Assembly: GCA_014621425.1 (NCBI GenBank)
Contig: JAANBB010000009.1
Span: 186,001-250,000 of the forward strand
Source of the DNA: Cylindrodendrum hubeiense
Lineage: Eukaryota; Ascomycota; Sordariomycetes; Hypocreales; Nectriaceae
DNA: 64,000 bases
Direction of reading: 5' to 3'
The notes under the pieces were generated by a model, which worked only from the letters and a program-made list of their open reading frames with translations, made no database searches and was not told where the DNA came from. This document shows, in pieces, positions 37,070-47,800 of this stretch. Position numbers and translations under genes: made by a program. Numbering within the stretch: position 1 is the stretch's first letter; every line of letters starts with the position of its first letter.

Positions 37070-38400
37070 GGCTATTGCGTTGTGTGTGTATGTGTGAGGG
37101 GAGAAGAGGAGGGAGGGAGGAAGAGAGGAGAGGTGGGTTGTTGATTTCGTGAGGATGGATGGACTGCGATGGGAGTGTCGCTGTCTCGGTCAGGGCGTCA
37201 TGAACCGGCTGAAGGCAGGGGTAGCTCCGGCCGAGAAAAAAAGCACCCAGGGAGCTTTTTTGCGTTGAGTGGGCGGGCGCGCTGGTATGGGTGGTATAGG
37301 CGCTAAAAATACAGAGGGGGGCAACTGGGACGCTGGAGGGGGTATTCGAAGGAAGTATTGGGGGCCCCCTTGTCTTGGGTATAAGAACAACCGTGGACAC
37401 GAAGATGTTGCGATTGCCTTTGTAGTGAGTCTGAGGAATGGAGGAGGGGATTAGAGAAGAGAAGAGAGGAGGGACGAGATCAAGAGTCGATCGCCAAAAT
37501 GCGGGAGATGCAAGGGCAAATAGTCGAGGGCGTGGCTGGTGGCAAGCTTCGGCACCTGGACGCACTACACTAGAACTGTTGGGAGACAAGCCGTCAGCCG
37601 GAGGAGCAACGAGAGTCGAGGGGTTCCACGCCTCCCACGCCCCAAAGAAAAAAAAAANAGAGGTGGTGGAGTCGGGCGCCGCAACCCAGCAGAGCAGCAG
37701 CGCGCAGGCCGCTTCCGGGCAGGCTCCAGGCTTCAGGGTCCAGCAGTGGGTGGTGTCCACCGGCGGGAATTGGATCGCGACGGAAGTGATGGATGGGACC
37801 CAGTGGGCCCCCCGCCAAATCAACCCCCCGAATCAACTCCCCCCGGGGAGGGACACACCAGCACCGAGCTCCTAGTGCCTGGGCGTACGAGGGCGTTGTA
37901 GGGGGTGGTGCGTGCCGCGGGTGGGCCGCTGTGCCCGGGGGGTTTCGGGTGCGCCAAAGTCGAGCTTCTGCCCGCCCGCCGAGCGTGCGGTGCATTGGGC
38001 GCCATGGGATTCGATGGAGCTGCCCAGTGCGCGACAGAGGCACACACCACCACGGGCCCATTCATCGTGGTTCGGGTTCCGATTCGGGACCCGATTTGGG
38101 ATCGAGGGCAGGAGATGCGAGCTGGAACCCGCGAGACGGAGACTTACTGAGCTGACTTTGGGTAATGGGCCGTTCGGCTCGACGATGAGGCGGGGAAAAC
38201 AGGTGTCTTTCTTCAGTGGGATGGAATGGAGAGAGGGGCGTGTCGTCGTCGTGAGCTTGCCGTCGTGAGCCTTGGCGTCGTGAACTTGTCGTCGTCAATT
38301 AGATGGATCGGTCCCCGGCGGGTCGCAACAGAGCTGCGTATATCGGTGCAAAGCGCTACGTCGTTGGAGGAGTCGTGAAAGGGAGAAAAGTCAAACAAGA
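37070..38400. other. Upstream/leader region of the ACC gene
   Basis: The strand that encodes ACC is strongly pyrimidine-rich just upstream of its ATG (37088-37135), typical of a fungal 5' leader or promoter. No protein gene is seen. An undetermined base (n) at 37658 ends an A-homopolymer, a likely sequencing ambiguity rather than biology. Confidence 0.5.
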
Positions 38401-41310
38401 GTGTTCAAAAACGCAAAAGTAAATGGCCCGAGCCGGCAATTTTAATACAAGCCATTGTCCTATTCCTGTCGCATCCATGTCTCACAGCCATCATCCATCA
38501 ACCACCATCGCCAGCTCCTCCCGGGGCCATGACACGACAGAGCCCCCTTTTCACCGACAGGTATCGGAGCTCTCGGCACGACCACGTCGACACGAACACC
38601 GCCGGCTCCGTCAAACAAAGGGCAGCGGCGCCCCCAAAGAGACGGCAAGGCTGAGGGGTTCACAGGCCGTCGTCGTCGTTTTCGCTGCCCGATCCACAGT
38701 CCCTCCGCCGGCGGACGGGGGACATGGCATCGTCCGCTGACTGCTGTGTGGACTCCCTGACCTTGGGGTTGACGCTGATTAGCCTTGGGCTCAGGGCAGA
38801 AGCCGGAACCCACACAACGGCTTGTGGCCTGTGGCGTGTGCATAGTGGGCGGGGCGTGGTACCACGTACATGCGTGAGCCGCTCCGGGGTGTTGAGGGCC
38901 AGTCGGGATCGGAGCGGGGCCTTTCTCACCCATCTGTTGTTCTTGATCCTCTGCTGTCCCTCGGTGACGTCGACTTCCTCACTCTTCTGCTTCCTCTGAA
39001 CCGAGACACCGACTACGACCCAGCATTGCCGAACGGGAACAAAGGATTGAGGATGCCCGGCGCAACTAAGGCTCTATCTATCCGATAACACAGTGTGCAG
39101 GCATCTTCGCTCATGACGCCTCCCATGACGCCGCCGTCAATTGGTGGTACCAACAGCCTCTACACATCACTGGGCCCGAAAAGCATGCGACTTGGTTCTT
39201 GATCTGGAGACGAGCGGATATTACCAGACGGCATTTAGAGCGGCGGCTCAGAATTTTGTTTACACCGTCCTCTTGGCCGCCATGGCCCCCTTTCCGTTGT
39301 CATGGCACTATTATTTAATCAAGCCGAGTCGTGCCTCTGGGGCTCATCCGGACCCGGGTGAAATTCATCGTCTTATTAGAAGCAATCTAAGAACTCTGAT
39401 CTTCGGTCCCCGGTCCGTCAAATTTGCACTCCCTGCACTGTACAGTCGCCATCCATTCCATCCCGCTCCATCCATCCATCACAATCTGCATCGGTCCTCA
39501 CCTTGAAAACCCACCCCTGCTTATCGCTCCCCATCATTCAACACAAATACGAATACACTTGCAAACATTCACTCACCACGAACACACAGACACACACAAT
39601 CGCCCGCGCAGTCACATCAACCACACGCATACAGCACTCCGCATTCCAACAAAACATATCCCCGTCACATCTCTCCCTGGCGGTGTCTTCGTCAGTCCCG
39701 CCAAGGGGCCGGGCCAACCCATCCACTAATACGGTCCCAAATTTGATTCCACCCTTTTAGCACCGTCGATGGCATCCTAATAGTATGGATCCGATTTTTC
39801 TTGGGCTCCCTGCCCAGAAAGAAAGCTTCCCCCAATTGTTGAGAGTCCCCCATCCCCCGCGCCAATCACTACCGCTCCCGCCCACCACGGAACCCACTGC
39901 CCCCGAATTGGCATTTATTAGACTGGATTCACTGGAAAGAAATGGAAGGCCAGGACGCAGGTACGTACCCACCGCTACAGCAGAGCCTCCGCTCAGCCTT
40001 CCCATCGCCGGCCATCCTCCGAATCCCCAACATGTTGGTCCCTGGGCGCGTCCGTGGCCTAGCGGAGTTACGGAGCTCCCGCCACCCGTCTGCACTAGCG
40101 GTGGCTTGTCGCCGTTCTTTGGTTCAAGGGGTTCGACAGTTGGATGAATCGGTTATTGAATGAACGATCCACCTCCTCTGATCCCGTCTCTCCCGCAATC
40201 AATCGCCATCAATCGCCATTAGTTGGCATCTCTCGGTTATCGGCGCTACTCACCGGACATCCCACGGACACAACGTGTCAAACACGGACGTGAGACAGTC
40301 GGAATCATCCCAGACACGCCTATCACTGTTGATATGTGACACGCTACAAGGGCATGACAGATACGGTATTGAGGCGCAACGTAAGACGTCCCCGCATAAC
40401 TTCTAAGCCGGCAGTACAGAGTAAGCAAATCATGACCACCATCACGTAGCGTAATCCAAATCTCGATTCGTTATTGGGCATAATACCATCACCAGCACAT
40501 CAAATCGCGGGTATCAGAAATACGAGTATGAGTAAAGGGTATATGTAGTTGGCTTATTGCTGGGCTAACAAGAGTGTGACGTATTTCGCCTCCACATTCT
40601 ATGTACAACAACTTGCCCTATTCTTCGCCTCAAAGTCCTCCATCTCTCTTCCTCCTTCTTCGTCATCGTCTTCTGTATGGTATAAACAAAGGAAAAAGGT
40701 ATAAGTACTAGTTAATCGCGGGCTGTGTCTTTCAGCCTTGTTGCAGACATCGCCCACTCTCCACAGATGTCATCTCTCCTCGAGCCTCTCCCGTCCTACT
40801 AGCCTCGCATCTCTTCCCCAGTATTACCCGCTCTCGGCCATCCCTCCATCCATCCACCCAACCTGCCTGTCAGCAACAGTTTGTCCTTCATTTGCAGGCT
40901 GCTGGTGGCTTTGCAGTCTGGCACACCCCTCCCCAGCCCCATTTTCCCTAGAAAGGCCCTTGGCCAAGAATTGTGTTTGTGTTTGCTTGCAGAAAGATCA
41001 AATCCCATCTCTTCATAAACGTCCGTGAACCTCTCTCCAATGCCCGAACCCTAGGATAAACCAATCAAACGAAGAAGTGGTGTTTACCAGAGAGAAAGAA
41101 AGGATTTCCGTAATTGTCATCAACGCCGGTCTTCGCCTCCTTCCATGCCATACCATGCACCCGTTGAAAATGCTAGCCTTGCCCACCCCCGTAGAATGCA
41201 GATACGTAGGTGAATTCAAGCTAGTCAGCCCGCTCCAGACAAAAAGAGAAAAGAGATTATTAACAACCAGGGGGATCCGGGGAGAGCATTTGACACATAT
41301 CAAATGCACT
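38401..41310. other. Intergenic, leader-like CA-rich stretch but no coding gene
   Basis: No conserved protein is seen. Bases 39460-39720 are C/A-rich and contain (CA)-rich runs, looking like a fungal 5' leader on plus, yet the following frames (for example 39785-40147) resemble nothing known and overlap an equally long frame on minus. Bases 40610-40680 are pyrimidine-rich. The right end is the 3' flank of the NudE-like gene. Confidence 0.45.
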
Positions 41311-43172
41311 TTAATAAGTCTCTCCCAGGTCGCTCAATTTCCTCTGTCCGGACATGCTGGTTCTTGACGGGCCGTTGCTGGTTCGTCGGCCACCGCTTTG
41401 GCGCCGAGTTGATGGCATCGGGATCGCACTGCCAGCACTTGCGTCTAGCTCCAGCTTCGAGTACGTCCCTCGTCGGCTCGGGGTCCTGAACTCGCCCTCA
41501 TCCTCCTCCATTAGATCAATGTGGCTGATGCTAGCAGAGTGGCCGTGTAGGGAGCCCCCGAGAGACGACCGCGGTCGGCCCATAGGAGTTCTGGTGCCCG
41601 AGAGCGAGGCTCGAGATGATGGGCGTGGGATCATGTCTGTTCGGGATGGTGGGCGGGCGTAAGACGAGACACTAGCCCGCGAACTAGGCCGGCTGATCTC
41701 TGATTCTGGTCCACGGTTCGGTAGGGGTCCAAATGATAGGCGGCTCACTCCAGAGGTACTAAGTCGAGGAACATGACTGCCCTTGGATGATGATGTAGAG
41801 GAGTGGAAGTTGGTGGGAGTGGTGTCGTCGCCCGCTACTGAGCCTGTCACTGAGCCTGCTACCGAGCCTGTTACCGAAGAAGCCGTAGAACCCATGGTGC
41901 GCTTGCGAGACCGGACAGTAACCGTCGAAGGGATCTGGGGATGGCCGTGGAGAGAAGTCCGAGGCGACGCACGAGGGGGGGTGTGAGTTGGCCCGGGAAG
42001 CTTGGATCTAACCGAGTGAACACGAGCCTCGAGGCGTTGCATCTGGGCTGTGAGAGTGCGGATGTGGGCGAGAGAGTTGGAGGCCGGGATCTTGTGCGAG
42101 GCGGAGCGAGGTCCAACATTCCGGTTCGCTGGAGTTCGCAGGGTACCGCCAGTCGAGATACGGCTGCCAGGCGCCCGAGTAGACGAGGTCGGAGGCTTAG
42201 ATCTAGGCTTGGGAGTGATGCTGTTGTCGGCGGAGGGAAGACGGGTCTTCCGTCCCTTGGTCGCGGCGGGAGTCCTCGTGGTTGAAATCTTGGGCAGGGG
42301 AGCCGAGGCATCAGACATGGGGGGTGAAGGAGGTTCGCGGAGATCGGAGAGGGAGTCGGAAGGCAGAGGCGATTTGGATTCGGGAGGCGTGGTGATGAGA
42401 GGAGAACTAGCGGTGGAACCGGGTGAGGCGTCAAGGTTCTTGTCGAAAGTAGGCGATCCAAGCATAGAGAGATCGGTCGAGATGGCAGAGAGATGGCGCG
42501 ACTCCTGCTTCTTGAGCTTGTCTTGCAGGAGCTCGGCCTCAATCTTGAGGTCGCCCAACTCGTCACGCAGGCGCTGCGACTCGATTCGCAGCTGTTCTCG
42601 CTCCTGCTCGCCCATCTTGATCTCCTCCTCCATCATGACGGCGCGCTCGATGGCCTGGTTGTACTTGGACTCCATGTCTTCGAGAGACGACGTGGTGTTG
42701 CGCGCCTGTCGCTCAAAGTCGTCGTTGGCGACTTCGATATCCCGCAGCTTCAGGTGGAGGGTTCGATTTGAGTCTCGCAGGGTTGTGATTTCCTTCTCAA
42801 GCTGATGTTGCGCAGCGCTAGATTCCGTCTTGGACTCCTTGTGCTTTCTCTGCACGGAACAAACACAGGCCAGGTCAGTCAAAGTCCTCGCGCAACGCGA
42901 TTGTAGTCATCTGGACAACAAAGGTCGACGGGCGCATCACATACCTTCCATTCCTCGACCTCAAAGCCGAGAGTCTCGGCCTTTTCTTGCAGAACTCGCT
43001 CCTGCTTCTCGGCACGGTCGATATCCTTCTCCAGTTCTTGCTCAAGCTCCCTGCTGGAGTCTCTGAACTCTGCCAGCTCCATCTCGAGCTGCTCATACTG
43101 CGCCTTGTACCAAGTGACGGCATCTTCGGCGTTGGTGGCCTCGCTAGGCGGCGACGATGGAAAGTCTGACAT
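41311..43172 (-). CDS. NudE/Ndel1-like nuclear distribution protein
   Basis: Two exons (43172-42945 and 42849-41311; 95-nt intron) encode 588 residues. Residues 1 to about 190 are a long coiled coil (AVTWYKAQYEQLEMELAEFR at the start, then HQLEKEITTLRDSNRTLHLK and IERAVMMEEEIKMGEQEREQ), the conserved NudE dimer region that binds dynein intermediate chain and Lis1/PAC1. The remaining two thirds is a Ser/Pro/Arg-rich disordered tail with short SVTGSVAGS repeats, likely phosphorylated. In filamentous fungi NudE (A. nidulans NUDE, Neurospora RO11) supports dynein-driven nuclear migration in hyphae. Length and architecture are normal. The start is the first ATG and matches the family N-terminus. 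Confidence 0.9.
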
Positions 43173-44876
43173 GATGGGTGATTGCGATTCGATTCAGCTA
43201 GGCGATGCGGATCGGCCGGCGTCGCATGGGCGATTGCGGCGGACAGGGGGAGAGCAGCGACCGGAAGGAGGTGAGCGGCGATGATCGGGAACCGGATCGA
43301 ATAGCTCTGCGAGAGGGCCAGCGGGATCGAGACGGATGATTCAGACTGCGCAGGGCGACAACACATGCATCGTCAGTCGGGGGTCGAGCAGGAACAGGCG
43401 GGGGCCTGGTTGAGGGCCAAATCACACTCACCGATACCGAGCGGCGATGCTCGCTGTGAATAGAATGGCGGCGTGTGGCGGATCGCGGCGCTCGTAGCAG
43501 CTGGCTGCACTTACCTGTGCGGTTATCTTACCTGTGATGCTGTGGGTTAGTAGAAAGCAGCCGCTGCGGCGCGGAGTTGCGAAGGCTGCACCGCAATGTC
43601 GATGATTGCTTTGCTGTTTTGGCTCGTGACGGGACGGTGTTGATGCGACACATCGCGGGTTGGCACCCACCCCATTCTCCTTGACCCGACAGCAGCAGCT
43701 AAACCTGTTTCGGGTTGGTGTCTGGCAGCCATGGGCAACAGGGCGTTACAGTTCGCTGTCGACCCCACCATTGATTGGGTGGCAGTTGGGTGGCAGGTCG
43801 CCCCTTGTCCTGCACGTGACTGTCACGCCTTCCTGTCCTGCTGCCGCTGCTGGGCACGTACCCATGGGTGTACCTGCCGAGACCAGACTGCAAACTCCCA
43901 CGTCACACCCATGCCCCCATGGAATGGAGGGGTTGATTGCCGCACCTTGCCGCACCTTATCAACACGGCCTCTTCTATAATAACTTATGGCCTCTCCTAT
44001 AATGGCCTACCCTAGAGCTTAATACCACATGACATCTGTCGATGCGACTTCTCTCTCGAGACATAGCCAAAACACGTCTACCCTCTTCCATCTTCATCCC
44101 TCATCTACTCGTGACTTTAATGCCTCCTATCCGTCCCAATTTAGGCCCAAATCCGCAATGCCTCATGCGCAAGGGTCACGGCCCATGTCCACTTTATGCA
44201 AGACAAACCGTCCCACCCAGCTCAATCCACGTCACTCCGTCGCAATTACTCCCCAAATAGCTCAGGGCACATTGTGTAGCATTCCAACCCAACCAAGATC
44301 GTACGAACAAAGTATCGTCGAGGTGGAACATTCCTCCAATGTTCTCAATTCCGATGCTGATCCTCCCCTCACCTTCACCTCTAAATTAGGTTCATCACCG
44401 CAATATAATCTTTTCGATCCCACTCATAGCAAAATAGAATTAGTGTTGCAATTTACGCACAGGTACTATTTTTTACCATTTATTAATCTTATTAGTGTAC
44501 CAAACCCGTAACTATGCCTTTCCACCTACCCTAAAGACCTGCTTCATGATGAGACCCAACACATGATAATAATATCAATAATAAAAGGCATGGTTGTGAG
44601 AGGTGTATAATAATAATAATAAGTCTTCCCAGTCTTATGATGCGGTGGTTACGCTCTATTACTTGGAGATATTTTAAATATTGTTGAATAAGTCTAGTGT
44701 GAATCTGTTTCTATACTTGACCAGAGGTTCTTGATAGTCTATCGGCCTAATAAGACTAGCCAATACAACACCAACGCATTCTCAACCACAATGTAAAAGT
44801 GACTTGATCTTCATCGCAAAAACGCCTCATCATTAACGTGTACGTGTACTTGAGTGGTATCTTAGGTCATCTTCTC
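43173..44876. other. Intergenic upstream of NudE-like gene, no gene recognised
   Basis: The left end is the NudE promoter. No gene is seen. From about 44450 to 44860 the DNA is AT-rich, including a TAA microsatellite, and forms the 3' flank of the Doa10-like gene. Confidence 0.5.
44606..44622. repeat. TAA trinucleotide microsatellite
   Basis: A short run of about five TAA units in an AT-rich intergenic patch; a second, imperfect run lies nearby at about 44565-44585. Confidence 0.8.
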
Positions 44877-47800
44877 TTAGAGCCTCGCTCCTCCTGCCCT
44901 CCAAGCTCCCCTAACTCTCCTTGCTCCGGCTGCTGCAGCCCCAAAGTTGTGCAACCTCTCTCCAATCAAGTACGCCTCGTCGCGTATACGGGCCGTCCAC
45001 CCATGGAACACCCTCACTAACCCAACCGTGTTCTTGATCAATAGTGCAGCCAACGCCACGGCGGGATACGACTGTCTGTATATGATTGCCAGTCGAGCCG
45101 CCTCTGCTACCTCGTTTACACCAGGCTGCGCACCGGCGATCATGCCGTGTTTGATGAGGGCAGTAGTTATGGCCGGAGGCCCAAACACTGCTGCTGCAGA
45201 GAGGGCCAGTCCGGGAACGACGAATGCCCTTGTCAGGACACCAGCATCGGGATGTAACCAGCCTTGACGGAGGACAGTGCGCACTGCCACGGCAAGACGA
45301 GTGTCGGCAAACAACGTGGTCACCATCCGAGCACTCAACTTTAAGTACAACACACCTAGCGTCCACGCTTGAATGACCCGCACGGTGTGTCGCCCCACTT
45401 CCGGGTCTCCGTCTCTCGACGCTTGGATTGATGCAGCGGTCGGAGGATACATGTACGTGTGGAGCGGGATGGCGAGATACAGCTCCATGAGTGCCGACAC
45501 CAGTAGTGGGAATACGACAAGAAGGAGGAAGTAAGAGTAAATCAACGAGGCTCCGTGTAGAACGACGCCCATGACACGTCGAGGGGCACCGCCATCAGCG
45601 ACGTGTGCTTGCGCAGTCCCGATCCATCGCTGCACCTTGGCCCATACGCTCCTGATGTGGAAGACCAGGTAGGCAAGAGATCCGAGGAGGTAGACGCCGA
45701 TGCTGAAAGCGTAAATGTCGTTGGTTCTGATGTGCGCGGGGATGAGCATCTTGAACATCCTCCGGCCAAATACCAGGGGAATAATCGTGAAACCGACACC
45801 AGTGACTGCCGCGAAGATCCAGATGAACAAGATGAACAAGAACACCCTCGTTTGGAAGTTCGGGGGAATATAGACAATCTGATACTGGTTGGAAGAATAG
45901 AGATCGGTGTCCAACTGCCCGTCTAGTCGCTGGCCACGTTCCGAAACCTCAAGAAAGACCTTTCTACCCTTGGGGATCTTGACACGATCAGACGCCGGGG
46001 CGCGCACGAAATAACCAGTTTCTAAGAGCTGGCTCGATTCCCTGAGGCGAGACTTCTTGCGCCGGAGATTGGACATTTCACCCTGAGACATGGGGGGTTT
46101 TGGCTTGGCATCGCCCCCATCGAAAGCGTCCTTCCAGGTCTTCGGGATAATCTGTTGTTTATCGTCCAAATCCAGGAACACGGTCTTGTACCAAGGAAGT
46201 GCGTGGTACTCCGAAGTTGCTCCCAGCTTCAGGACGCCCTCTTCGTCGATTCTCCGTTCACCGAATAGGAAGAACGTTAGACGCAGGCCGCGTGCGCAGG
46301 TCCGGAACCACCAGGTATACATAGCGTGTAGTCCATCGCCTGGTTTGAAGAAGTTGACGGCCAGTGGCATGAGGAAATTATAGAATAGTAGGTCGACGGG
46401 GAATTCCAGGACAGGTTCGTTTGATGAGTAGTGAATCGGGAGAACGTTGGGCAACGTATAGGACAGGCCCCAAACAACACCACCCAGGCAGACGATGACC
46501 AAGGCGCCGTAGACAAAAGCGGAGAAGAGAATCTTCCTCAGTTGTGTGGTTAAATTCCTCTCGAGAACATCGCGAACTGGGTGAAACTCAGGATCATCAG
46601 GATCGCGGATGAAGTCTGACATACTGTTAGTACGGAAGGCAAGGAATATTGGCAAGTTGAACTTACAGAGAACGCCCTGTCGCATGATCTTGCGGCACAT
46701 GGAGACGAAGAGCGCGAAATGGAACATGTATCCAGTGCCAACAAACCAATGAACGAAGACAGATGTCAAAGGGTAGTTGTATGTGAAGAGCATCCGAGAC
46801 CTGAAAGTCGTATCCTCAAACAAGGGTAGCAGAGCGCCGTCGAGGAGAAGGCCGCAATAGAGCGGAAAGACAAGCATTTCGATGCTAATGATCATAATGA
46901 CCTTCATGATGCCGCTGGCTTGGTGCAATGTATCGATCACGCCAGCCTCCCACGCCTGCATGAGATTACCCCGGGAGAATGGGCTTCCACGCTTCAGGTA
47001 CATGGCGCCAATGAAGAAGAGGGTGACGTAGCCTGCAAGGATGGCCCAGAACCGATCCAATCCAGACCAGTTCGCCAGCTCCGGGTTGATGGTTGATGAG
47101 GTCTCGGCTTCACCAAGATCGATCACCCAAGAGCTAGGGTCTAGCAATACCGAGGAAGAAAGGCGAATGCTATTCCAACCAGCCACTGACAGCGAGGTAA
47201 TGACTTGGAGAGACGGGAAGCTGGAAAATATACGTCCTCCAAAGACAAAGCTAAACGCTTCGCTCACGGTCGAAAGAACAGTGCCGATATGGCCCTTGAC
47301 TGTGAGCAAGGCTCCGTGACTGATGGCCGAAAAGTTCTGCATCTCGGAGGTGGACATGGGGAAGTCCATAAAGGCATATTCCATGACTCGTGATCCGGCA
47401 CTGGTCCATAATGCCCAAGCCGCTTTTCTTGCCAGTACGACTTGTGCCGCAATGAAACCCCCGATGATATTGGTAAACATGTCGAGAATATTCAAAGCAA
47501 CCCATGAAGCGAGTCCGGCAAACATGACAGCGGCGTCTTGAAGAAGCTTGGAAAGCTCGAAGAGTAGCCGAACAAGTCGCTTCGGGTTTGCTAGGATCCA
47601 GACGCTGACACGTCCAATGTTGTATGGTATGAAGATGCAAGCAAATATTGTCACAGAGACGAGGACTGCGCAAAAGATGGCGTTTTGAAACAGCCCAGCG
47701 ATAGGACCTCGCATACCGATGAGTTCCATGACGCCCTCGAAGTCTTCAAGGTCTTCAATGGCTTCCGGGTCAAGCCCATCGCCAGGCACACCATCAATAT

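Noticed and set aside
37658..37658. Undetermined base n in an A-run
   Set aside because: It is probably a base-calling ambiguity in a homopolymer and affects no coding region.
40045..40140. Possible tRNA with a tggcctagcgg A-box-like word
   Set aside because: The B-box-like part (ggttcaaggggttcgac) is misplaced, and no consistent cloverleaf could be drawn.
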